The translations under genes were made by a program, and so were the position numbers. Positions 31,713 through 46,152 of a stretch of DNA of 64,000 nt are shown in pieces. Position 1 is the first letter of the stretch. Every line of letters starts with the position of its first letter. The notes beneath the pieces are model-generated. The model saw only the letters and a program-made list of their open reading frames with translations, searched no databases and was not told the origin of the DNA. Source of the stretch: Paramyrothecium sp. XJ0827 (lineage: Eukaryota > Ascomycota > Sordariomycetes > Hypocreales > Stachybotryaceae); assembly GCA_020881915.1 (NCBI GenBank), contig JAJFPB010000004.1:3968001-4032000 (forward strand), written 5' to 3'.

Positions 31713-32388
31713 AGTGATTCTTTGTTTCAGAACTCGGGGAGTATTCAATGGTCAAGTTGTCGTTAGATTTGAGGCGTTCCTGGGATGGTAGTATTTGGAG
31801 ATTGCATGGCACAATACAATAATACAGTACAGTACAGGACAGTAGCATTCATTTCTTCATGGGTTCGTGTCTCGGATTTTTACATCGTCACAGTCCGTAA
31901 TGTCCTCTTTCATGGTGCTGGACTAGTGTGCATGATACAAAGAGGATGGCAATACCTTTACACAACGATGAAAGGCCCCCATCGTCACATGAGTGGTTGA
32001 GTGGGTTGAGTGTGGACGATCTGCACCGCCACAATGACGCTGTGTGGCAAATGCGCGCAGTGCCCCTCCAGATTTCTTCTTGAACTTGGAGGCAGCAGCC
32101 AGATTCTCCATTTTTATTTCTTATTTTGTTATGACGCTATCTTATCCGGGTACCTACAGTAACCCACCAGCACGGCTACTATCACGAACAAATATCGATC
32201 CTTTTCCCCCCTTCCCCATCGTTTCAAACAGGGTGAAGGGAAGCCTCACATTTACGTTTTCTCTTTTCCTCTTTTCCAGCGTTTCTCGCTCTGGCCTTTG
32301 CACCTCAAACTCCCCTCTCAACTTGCCTTGAACCGCGAGCTCTGATACCAGCGCTCCTCCTTCTCGGCCCCTCACCACCCCCGCCAGC
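31713..32388. promoter_or_regulatory. Spacer and VID27 promoter
   Basis: A 676-bp region between tandem genes; the final 200 bp is C- and T-rich leader-like sequence. It contains a short repeat of ATACAGTACAGTACAG type near 31820-31840. No gene. Confidence 0.4.
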
Positions 32389-35005
32389 ATGTTCGTGCTG
32401 CGAAACGGTAAGTAACAGAGTCAGATGCCCCGCATATTTGCTTGCCCCGGGAAGTTGGTCCATTCTCCTGCGCCGCGCTTTACTGCGGTTTAGTTTGTGG
32501 TCCCTTGCTCTTCCTCGTCCCATTTCCATTCTCGTTCTTTTATCTGGCTGTTGGTCGTGCTTCCACGCTTTTCAGCCCTTGGCTAACGACTCTATTTGTG
32601 GCATAGTTGGCAAGCTGATCTTCGGCTCCAGCACCCAAGAAGCACTGATCGAGCTTCCCCAAGGCCAGCTCTATCTCGTCCGCCCACTTTCGCCCAAGGG
32701 CTACTCCGAGCTCATCTTCAAGGACGCCGCCATCCGCGTGCGCCGAACCAACCAAGACTTTCAGTACCAGCTCGTTGTCCAGCGCGTCTTTGAGGAAGGC
32801 GAGGCCGAGCTACTCGCAGAGGAAGAGGGCGAGGACGCCGAGATCGACGTCCTAGCATCCGAGCGCGACGAAAAAACATTCCTCCTCGACGAGGCTCTCC
32901 ACTTTCGCGTTGAGATCAGGGAAGGTGGTGAGAAGGTCTTCGCCTGGAGAGACCTAAGCGGCGATAACGGCGACCTTTTCGAATTCGTCTGCGATAATTC
33001 CATCGCCACCAGCCAGGTCGAACGATTCATCGGGGTTGCGCGCGAGTGCCAGTACGAGCGAAAGTACCGCAAGCCTCACACCACGGCTTCGGAAGAAGAC
33101 CTCGAACAATTCGAATTCCACGAGGAGCACCCTATCCCACCCGCGAGTCCGCTACACAGCCCGACGTTGGCCCGCTCCATTGAATCTGTGGACCAGATGT
33201 TCGCCAAACAGAATCTGGCCAATACGGCCGCCAAGCGGGAGCCTGTTCCTGCTGCAGTGCCACAGATCAAGGAACCAGAGGTGGCTGGCCCCCCCGAGCC
33301 CATCGAGATTTACGCTACTGTGACTGCCGAGCTGCACCTTTTCGATCCCCAGCCTGGTCACTTTGTGTTGATGGAAGAATCTGTTACCGCAATCGTCTCT
33401 GAAGTCGGCAAGTGGGAGTACTGGCTTCAAATCGACGGCGAGGAGAAGTCCTGGCTTGGTACACCTGTCGTCGCGGAGTTCAACCCTGTCTTCGATTTCG
33501 AGTTCCTCTCCTTTGTCTTCAACCATTTCAGCAACGACGGCACTGCGCGATCGTGGCTACTTCGTTTCAAGGATCAGCAAGCACTCGAGACCTTCCAGCA
33601 AGCAGTGATGCAAGCTATCTGGGAGAGGCTGAATGAGATCAAGTGGGCCAAGGCGCAAGAGAAGGAGCGCGAGTACGTCCTTGATTCGTTTGGAGACTTG
33701 AACATGGAGGATGCGCCCGAGGAAGAGGCAGAGCAGGAGGAGGAAGAAGAGGAGGAGACTGAGGACGAAGGTATCAGGAGCGACGAGTATGACTCCGATG
33801 AGGAGAGGCAAGACACAGCAGATGGCGAAGCCAACTCTCAGCTCGCTGTCGGTTACAAGAATGACCGCTCTTTTGTCGTCCGCGGCTCTAAGATCGGAGT
33901 CTTCACACACACGCCAGACAACCACCTCAAGTTCTCAACAAACATCTCAAAGGTCGTCACACCCAAGGGCAAGCTCATGGATCCCAAGAAGGTCATGCTG
34001 CACAATGGCGATCGCGACATGATTATTCAGAATTCCATCGATCCGAACAAGTTGTATCGCATGGACATCGAGCACGGAAAGGTTGTCGACGAGTGGAACG
34101 TTCATGATGACATTCCCGTCATCAACTTCGCTCCAGAGAACAAGTTTGCGCAGATGACTGCTGAGCAGACGTTCCTTGGAGTTTCTAACAACGCTCTCTT
34201 CAGGGTTGACCCTCGTTTGTCTGGCAACAAGCTTGTCGATAGCGACATGAAGCAGTATGCCTCCAAGAATGACTTCTCTGCGCTTGCCACGACAGAGAAG
34301 GGCTTCATCGCTGTAGCTAGCAACAAGGGTGACATTCGTCTCTTTGATCGCCTTGGCATCCGTGCCAAAACACAACTGCCCGCCTTGGGTGACCCCATCA
34401 TCGGGATGGACGTCTCCGCCGATGGTCGCTGGATTCTCGGAACCACAAAGAACTACATTCTCCTCGTCGACGCTATGCAGCAGGGTGGCAAGAACGAGGG
34501 CAAACTTGGCTTCGAGAAGCCCTTCGCTGCGGATTCAAAGCCTCGCCCGCGCAGACTGGCTCTGACGCCCGAGCACGTCGCCCAGTTCTACCACGAAACC
34601 AACAAGCCCGTTGCCTTCACGCCGGCCAAATTCAACACCGGAGAAGGTGCCGAGGAGACCAGCATCATCACTGCCACTGGCCCATACATTGTCGAATGGA
34701 ACATGAAGCGCGTGCTGCGTGGCATGAAAGCGCCCTACAAGATCAAGCGGTACGAGGACGAGGTCAAGGCCGACGACTTCAAGTACGGCTCCGACAAGAA
34801 CGTCATCGTCGCGCTGCCCAACGAGGTCAACATGGTGGCCAGGCAGAGCCTCAAGAAGCCCACGCGCGAGAGCATCCTCGGCGACATCCGCTTAAGCGGC
34901 GGCAGCGGCAGTGGCAGTGGACGCCGTAGTTCCGCTAGGATTGGTACAAAGGATAGCGGGCGGTACAAGCTGGGCAGGGACGACATTGTCAACTCTCCAT
35001 ACTAG
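32389..35005 (+). CDS. VID27: Vacuolar import and degradation protein 27
   Basis: Conserved cytoplasmic protein linked in yeast to vacuolar import and degradation of gluconeogenic enzymes; its biochemical role is poorly defined. Exons 32389-32407 and 32607-35005 give 805 aa. The first exon is only 19 nt (MFVLRN) and the 199-nt intron happens to stay open, so a longer upstream frame is spurious. N-terminal region: VGKLIFGSSTQEALIELPQG and GYSELIFKDAAIRVRRT. A PH-like part follows (YATVTAELHLFDPQPGHFVL, about 240-350). An acidic run at about 375-400 leads to the C-terminal WD-like VID27 domain with LAVGYKNDRSFVVRGSKIGV, LFRVDPRLSGNKLV, GDIRLFDRLGIRAKTQLPAL and GPYIVEWNMKRVL. The tail is Gly/Ser/Arg rich. 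Confidence 0.93.
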
Positions 35006-35847
35006 AGAGGCTCAATCTTTCTTTGTTTAGACGAGGCGGGTGATTGTTGGGCACAATGGATGGATGGATGCGGGCATGAAGGGGGCTTGTCGTGGTTCCC
35101 GAGCGGAGGATATGGGTAACGATATACCACGGTTTAATGGCCGACAGACGGAGTTTGCAGACTGGTTTCTTCTTTTTTCCATTTTCTTCTTCTTTTTCAT
35201 TTCCTGCTTGTTTCTCTCAGCTTTATATTTGCGTGCACGCCGGGCAGACAGTGTGCAGTCTTCTATCTGTCGTCCGCCATTTTTTTACGCTGCTTTCTAC
35301 TGTTTGCTTGAAGCCAACCAACGAGATGAAGCAGAAGAAGTGCTACTTGTATGCGTCTCCAACAAAAAATTTCAGCAGTCGAGTGAACGCCTTCATTTCC
35401 TTCTACAGTGGTCGCGAAGGGTCCATTCAGAGTTAGGGACACACCGGCTGCTCAGCGATCAGTTGCAGGGAACGGTTGATCACGTACTCTATTCTAGGCT
35501 AGGTATGTAGATGAGAAGAATAAACGACAATGATTCGAATCACAAAATGAAACAAGGCCCGCAATAAGGGCAATAACATGACATGATATTTAGCCTACTA
35601 GAAGCAGCCAATATCTTGACGCGACCAGCAGGCTTTACAAATGAAGTTCCCTATAACCCCAGGACTCCGTGTTTTTCTGTGCATAAAATGATTGTTGGAT
35701 GGTCATATGAGGCCAGACGCTAGGCGCTGATCTGTCGTGAGCTAACGCCTGGTTCTTTGATCCATCACATATTTCATGATTTCGTTGCGATTCCATTTTC
35801 TCACTTCCTCTCCATTACTACGGGTTCTTCGGTGAATACTGATTCTG
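35006..35847. other. Convergent VID27/TPS1 spacer
   Basis: An 842-bp region between two 3' ends, strongly T-rich around 35160-35300. It should contain both UTRs. No gene or repeat of note. Confidence 0.45.
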
Positions 35848-37527
35848 TTATGAGGACTGGCCTGTCTGGGTACCCTCGTCGGATGTCTCGTTGGACGGCT
35901 CGTCGGATTTCTCGCCCAAGACGAGCTTGCTAGCCTGATCAACCAAATCCTGAACCTTTTGACCCGCGCCAACAACGGCACCGGACACGTTGCGGAGTGT
36001 CTTGGGTTGAGTGTTCTCGTTTCCGAGGCGTGTGAGCTCGTTGACGAAGCTAGATCCCCACCAGGCACTGGTGTACTTGAAGACGTAGCGTTCGAGTTTG
36101 CGGAAGTTGACCTCGCGCTGCTCAGGGCTCATGGTAACGGCATCGTGGATGGCATTGGCGAGCTCCTCGGTGTTCCAGGGGTTAACAATGATGCTTCCGT
36201 TGAGAGACTGGGCAGCTCCAGTGAACTCGCTGAGAATCATGACACCATGGTTGTCACGCTGAGTGGCGATGTATTCGTATGATACCAGGTTCATGCCGTC
36301 GCGGGTGGAAGAGACAAGGCAAACGTCGGAAACAGCGTACAGTGCCGTGAGCTCTTCAAAGTTGACAGACTGGTGCAAGAAGTGGATGGGCATGAATTCG
36401 ATGGTTCCAAACTTTCCGTTGATGCGGCCGACAAGCTCGTTGACGACGGCACGCAGGTTCTGGTACTCCTCGACATCCTGCCGCGATGGCACGGCAACCT
36501 GCACAAGAACAATCTTGCCAATCCATTCAGGATGCTCTGTCAAGAAGACTTCAAGTGCGTGGAGCTTCTGGGGTACGCCCTTGATGTAATCGAGGCGATC
36601 GACACCGACAATGAGCTTGACGCCTTCAAACTTGCGTCGGAGAGCAGCGATGCGCTCCTGCACCTTGGGCTTCTTCAAGCCTTCGACAAACTTCTCCGGG
36701 TCAATACCAATGGGGAAGGCACCAACACTGACAAATCGACCATTCCAATCAACACCGTTAGGGGTAGTCGGAGTGCCCAGAATGCGCGAGCAGCTGCTCA
36801 AGAAGTGGCGGGCGTAGTCGTAAGTATGGAACCCGATGAGGTCGCAGTCGAGCAAACCCGTGAGGAGAGCTTCACGAACTGGCAGAATACGGTAGATCTC
36901 GCTGCTTGGGAAAGGAGTGTGCAGGAAGAAGCCAATGCGGACATTCTTCTTGGTGTTGGCGATTTCCTCGCGGAGCATCTGGGGGAGGAGCATCAGGTGG
37001 TAGTCGTGGACCCAAATAAGGTCATTGTCTTGCACATCCTTGAGCACGGTCTTGGCGAAGAGACGGTTCACTTCTTGGTAGGCAGCCCAGGCGGACTCGT
37101 CGAAGGTGATCTCACCGGGGTGGTAGTGGAAGAGCGGCCACAAGATGGAGTCTTTCGGGTACAGATGTTAGCGATGGGGGTTAAGGAATGGCCAAGTGTC
37201 CCAGCAGAGGAAAGACTCACTGGAGAACCCGTTGTAGTGCCTGTCGGCCAACTCGTCATCGACAAAGACCGGATGGGCGCCGTATTCGTCCTTGAGACGC
37301 TGCTTCATGTCGTCGATCTCGTTTTCGGGGACTTCGAGGCCGGGCCAGCCGTACCACTGGAAACTGGTCGTCTTGCTGAGACCACTGAGGCCAGTGACGA
37401 GGCCACCGGAGGACATGGAGAAGCTGTAGCTGCCATCTTCGGAGCGTTTGATGGTAATTGGGAGGCGGTTAGAAAGCAAGAGGAGGCGGCCGGGGGCCTG
37501 GCCCTGTTCGTCGACGATGCCAGGCAT
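35848..37527 (-). CDS. TPS1: Alpha,alpha-trehalose-phosphate synthase (UDP-forming)
   Basis: Family GT20 enzyme that makes trehalose-6-phosphate from UDP-glucose and glucose-6-phosphate; its product protects against stress and restrains glycolytic influx. Exons 37527-37221 and 37151-35848 give 536 aa, matching stand-alone Tps1 without a phosphatase domain. Motifs: LLLLSNRLPITIKR and MSSGGLVTGLSGL (substrate loop), FQWYGWPGLEVP, FSNSILWPLFHYHPGE spanning the splice junction, IWVHDYHLMLLPQMLR, GFFLHTPFPSSEIYR, GFHTYDYARHFLSSC, VGVDRLDYIKGVPQKLHAL and STRDGMNLVSYEYIATQ. The C-terminal 50 residues are a low-complexity acidic/Ser-Thr tail. It diverges from RRP6. A long frame on the opposite strand is a codon-bias artefact. 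Confidence 0.97.
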
Positions 37528-39719
37528 CTTTGTTGTGTCTAGGGATTGCTGGGGCTCACTCGTTGATCGCCTGCAGTGTCGGCGTTGGAGTTGAGAGGAT
37601 TGGGGTTAAAGTAAGGCCGGGGGGTGACAGCAGCTGGATTATTAGGACCTGCTGGAGTCTGGCGCCTCGAGGCGATACTGGTGGGAGCTTAGCGCAAACG
37701 AAGCTTAGTTTGGACGGGGAAAACTTGAGGGCGAGGCAGGGTGATGAAGAGGAGAAGTACCTTTTTTATGAAGAGGCAGAAGAAGCGCTTTGTAGGCCCG
37801 ATACGAGTGTCAGTGAGGTAAATTCAACGGGGCGGGCGTTGCTGGAAGGGTGGTTTGGGCGTGGGAGTCCGTACATGTAAGTAGGCACAATGTGATGTGA
37901 TTTAGGCCGGAAGGGGGATGAGGGGCAGAAGGTGGGAGGTTTTGGCTGACGATGAGGATGAGGATGGATATGGAGGGGCAGCTCCCAGGCGCAGGGGCAC
38001 CATGGGTACTAGTACGTCAACTTACAGGGTACAATTGCCGCTGCGGTCCTTAGTGCTTGAGTACTTCGACCTCGAGATCGTACTCTAATGTTTGCCGTAG
38101 GGGACGGAGAGAAGTTGGGATGGTTGGAGGAAAAGGGAGGAAAGGCATGTGAATGACGATGCGAAAAACCGACAATCTCTTTTCTACACGTACGGCAAAG
38201 TACGCGAATGATGCGCCCGTTTTGTTCAGACAGCATGTCGCCCACCCACCCACCAGAAAAACGAATCCCGGACCTCGATCCCGCTGGCAGCTTCATCAAT
38301 CATATCGCGCGCCCTGGGAAATCCTGACGTTTCCGTACCGTCCGTGCTGACTTGCGGGGAACCAAAACGGCCAAGCTCGACGCATCATAGCGTCATGATC
38401 CGGGAACAAAAGCGCCAGGGCCGGGGCCTCTCCCGACAATCAGTGCTAAAAAGCCCACTGCGCGCTACTGGGCCTACCTGTGGACGTATGGTTGCAACAG
38501 GCATCACGACGTGCCTTTCCCGAGCATTTGTGCCCAGTCGATCTGGTGAGGGAATATCAATGCGCTCGTTATCATAGTAGCAATCAAATATTGCTCATTG
38601 TGAAGTGAGAAGTCGAATAAAGCCTCGTATGTCGTGCACAATCGGACAGCAGAGAGAAAAAAACCGACGTCCTGAGCCAATGGTTCCGCCGCATGCCTGG
38701 AACGATGGGCAACACGGTCCGGACCAAATTGTCCTTAGCGCCCCGGCTTGTTCCAGGCCCGCCCTCTTTTCCTGGTTTGTCCCTCATCGAGATCACTTCA
38801 ATATTCCTATGCCTTGGTTTTCCCACTCGCTTCTGGGAGCCATGGGGCGTTCTAGAATGCGCTCGCATTGTCACGGTTCTACACTCGAGGAAGAGTAAGT
38901 TCTTTGAGCCTCTTCAGCAGGTGCACCACTGCCAACCAGCCAATAACATCCATTTCCAAATGCGCTGTCGCAAGCGGTCATAGAAAAGAGCAACTCTGCA
39001 CAATACAGAATGACTGGCAAATAGCTACTTAGAAGCAGTTTTCTTTCTTTCTTTCACACTTAATTTGGTGTCTTCTTACGAGAAAACAAGAGATGAAATA
39101 CTCTCTCTGTATTCATATGTACACGAAAGCGTTTCATGGTCTCCAGACTTTCTCAACGATTTATTGTTGATAAGCCCTTTGACTGGAGTTGAAGCCTCTG
39201 CCTTTTTCGTTTACCAATTGCTGTGGCAAAGGCAAGTAATGGTGATATTTGCATTGGCGATCCAACCAAGCCCATGAAAGATATGGCTTCACTGGCAACA
39301 AAGCACTTCTTTCTTCTTTTTTCCTTTGGGGGGGTAACAGGGTCCCGCCAACATCATGCCCTTGGAATTAGGTTCCTTGCCGATAGCATGATGAACGTGG
39401 AACATAACTCATATGTGATTCAAGTTTCCATTCCATGAGCATTGATTAGAACTTCTATTGACAGTGCACCTATCTATACCCTAATCATATGCCGTTTCAG
39501 AAGCATTCCTGGATCTACACTGTACATTTCCTTGAGTATCCGCACCTTTTTATGGCAGTGTTGGTGCCGGAGACTCAAATGGGGCAACCGGCGTGCATGC
39601 ATTTATCTTCTTATCGATAAGCAACTTATCAGTTCAGTGTTGGGTTTTTTGGTCGGCCGTAGTAGCAAGGCCCTGCAATTACCCTCCATCCGGCCATCAC
39701 AGTTCGGTATTCCTCTGCC
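37528..39719. promoter_or_regulatory. Divergent TPS1/RRP6 promoter region
   Basis: A 2.2-kb gene-free region. The TPS1 side (37528-38000) is rich in AGGGG motifs, with four copies at 37912, 37921, 37974 and 37993, 385-470 bp from the TPS1 start. The RRP6 side is AT-richer. Small frames at 38584-38983 do not look coding. Confidence 0.45.
37912..37997 (+). promoter_or_regulatory. Cluster of four AGGGG (STRE-like) sites
   Basis: AGGGG occurs at 37912-37916, 37921-37925, 37974-37978 and 37993-37997. This pentamer is the stress response element read by Msn2/4-type C2H2 factors in yeasts; trehalose synthase genes are classic targets. The sites are upstream of TPS1 on the opposite strand to the gene, which STREs tolerate. 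Confidence 0.4.
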
Positions 39720-42404
39720 ATGGAGCCGCAGCAGGACTTCAAGTCCCTCCAAGATGAGATTCAGAAGTCTCTGGTGTCGTCGGTCAAAACGGCGAACCGC
39801 ATCGCTGCCGAGGACCTCAGCTTCCAGCGCACCATCAATCCCGAAGTCGCGAGCCAACTCGATGACAAAAGTTCGCGCCTCCTCGATCTATCTACGCGCT
39901 TGATTCAATCCTCTGCCAAGGCGTGCGCCGTGAATCCCGTTTCTCTTGAGGATGCGGATGACATCGAGCTTCGATGGCGCGGCATCGTGGATGTGGTCGA
40001 CTCCCTCTTGGAGAAAGCCGATACGGCCATCGACGAATACACAGGCCTGATCAAGCGCAAGGAAGCACCTACTGCAGACTTGGTAAGCCTCCAAATGTCA
40101 TGCACATGTTTCACAAAACACTAATCAATTCCTCGCAGTCCTCGCAGCCGAAGAAGCCCAAGACCACCGGAAAGGTCATTCGATCCGCCAACATCGTCAA
40201 ACCGCAACTACGATTCGATGTGAAGCCCGATAACTTCCCAACAACGCCTTGGAAACCGCTGCTTAAGTCTAAACCTCACGCCAAGGTGCCCTTGGAAGAT
40301 AGCCTCGTCACACTTACAGGTGACAAAGGCGAACTCCAGTGCGTTTTTTCTCTCTTCTTCACTCTCTCGATACGCCATGGTCAGATCCATTGCTAACGGT
40401 CTACGCCTCGACAGATACAAGCATCCTTACGAAATGGAGATAAATGAAATGGAGTATCCTGCCCGTGTCTTCAAATCCGCCAAGCCCATCCCTTATCAGC
40501 CTGTTGAAGACTCCCAAGCAATTTGGGTGGACACCTACGACGGAGTCCTCTCCATGCTGGAAGAGTTGAAGAAAGCCAAAGAGATAGCGGTGGACCTGGA
40601 ACACAACGACTTCAGGACATACTACGGCCTCACTTGTCTCATGCAAGTCAGCACTCGCGATAAGGACTGGATTGTCGACACGCTGCAACCCTGGCGCCAC
40701 AAGCTGCAGATTCTCAATGAAGTCTTTGCAGATCCCTCAATCGTCAAGGTTTGTTGCCTCAGATGGTTTTCTTTACTGTTTCAATTTTCTTACAAAACTA
40801 GGTATTCCACGGTGCAAGTATGGATATGATTTGGTTGCAACGCGACCTAGGCCTTTATGTCAACGGCTTGTTTGATACATATTTTGCCTGCAAGCAGCTC
40901 TATTCTGGAAGAAGTCTAGCTTTCCTCCTCTCGAAATTCGTCAACTTCGAGGCCGATAAGAAATACCAGCTAGCGGATTGGAGGTTACGGTAAGATACAT
41001 CGAACGCCCCATGTTGCTAGGCGTTTGCTGACTTGATCCAGCCCAATTCCGGAAGAAATGATGTACTACGCACGGTCCGACACGCACTATTTGTTGTACA
41101 TTTATGACAACGTCCGAAACGATCTAATTGCTGCGTCGACAGAAGAACAGGATCGTCTTAAACAAGCGCTGGAAGAGTCTAGGAAACTTTCTCTTTCCCG
41201 CCACGACCATCCTGGATACGATGAGCACGATGGCCAAGGCTCACGAGGCTGGTTCAACTATGTCTTATCACACTCTCATCTACCACTCACTGGAGAACAA
41301 TTCGCCGTGTTCAGGGCGCTGTGGAAATGGCGAGACGTTGCGGCACGACAGGAGGATGAGAGTCCTCACTTCCTGTTAAGCGTCACTCATCTGGCTGAGA
41401 TCGCCCGGGTAAACCCCCCAGATGCCAAGGCTCTTCATAGCTTGTTGCCTCCCATCTCTCGCTTCGCTCGACAACATTTCCAGGAGATTTGGAACGAAAT
41501 CCAAGCCGCCAAATCCAAAGGTGGGCCTAGTTTGCTCCAATTCCTTACATCTCAGGCACCGGCTGCGGTAGTCAAGGACGGCATGCCTCGAAGAGCCAAG
41601 GCTACTATCCAATTACCGGGCATGGATGCTGATGTGACTATGGCCAGGCTCCAGACTTCGCAATTATTTGGGGATATGGCAATCAGCTCGCGTTGGGAGA
41701 ATGCATCGGCTGCCCGTGATGGCCAGGAGAGTCTTGTTGCCTTTCCTTGGCAACGCTTTGTCCAGGATGTCGCCTTTGAGGAAGAAGCAACAGCCGAGGC
41801 CCAGCCACAGCCCACTGTGGCAGAGGTTCCGGTGGCCCAAACTGCTGACGCGGCTGATCAGCCCATGGAAGAAGCGGATGTAGAGTTCACTTTGAGGAGA
41901 GGCACCAAGCGGAAGTCCGACGCCATAGAGGAAGATACCCCAAGCTCTGAAGAGAGCTCCGACAGCGACGAAGACGAAGGAGAAGAACAAGAACCTGTTG
42001 TTGATAAGACAGAGGAGATTGTTGGTGGCGTTATTTCTATCATGGATGAGGGTGCGGAAGATAAGCTGTCCAAGAAGGAGCGTAAGGCCAAACGAAGGGC
42101 CGAGCAACAACAGCAGGTCGAACAGGAGCAGGCAGCACGCAGGGGAACCAGGGCTCAGCAAAAGGCGCTCCGAAAGGAGAAGAAGGCCAAGGAGAAGCAA
42201 GAGGGACAGAAGAAGTACGATGCTGTGCCATTCGACTACAGCAAGGCAGCCTCGGTGATGCGCCCTAGCCAGCCAACGACCGCGCCCGTACAGAAGGCGA
42301 AGAAGGTGTTTGATCCATATTCGAAGACGGGCGAGAACGAGATCAAGGGTGCGAGGAAAGCACCGCCTATCCGGGGTGAGAGGAGTGCCACGTTCAAGAA
42401 GTGA
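39720..42404 (+). CDS. RRP6: Nuclear exosome exonuclease Rrp6
   Basis: 3'-5' exoribonuclease of the nuclear exosome, trimming rRNA, snoRNA and aberrant transcripts. Exons 39720-40082, 40139-40338, 40415-40748, 40802-40989 and 41042-42404 give 815 aa. The N-terminal PMC2NT domain covers about residues 10-110. The DEDD-Y nuclease domain shows [15 protein letters not shown] with Asp248 and Glu250, [17 protein letters not shown] with Asp307, and [16 protein letters not shown] with Tyr371 and Asp375, so all catalytic residues are present. The HRDC domain follows ([19 protein letters not shown] to EIWNEIQAA). The C-terminal part is disordered with a long acidic run ([17 protein letters not shown]), basic clusters and [19 protein letters not shown]. 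The second acceptor is ambiguous: two CAGs 9 nt apart would add or omit Ser-Ser-Gln. Confidence 0.95.

Positions 42405-46152
<3,748 letters not shown>

Noticed and set aside
32438..32606. Upstream extension of the VID27 frame
   Set aside because: It is the open part of a 199-nt intron; the real first exon is MFVLRN at 32389.
36373..37542. 389-codon plus-strand ORF opposite TPS1
   Set aside because: Mirror of the C-ending codons of TPS1; the sequence has no family features and the opposite strand carries all GT20 motifs.
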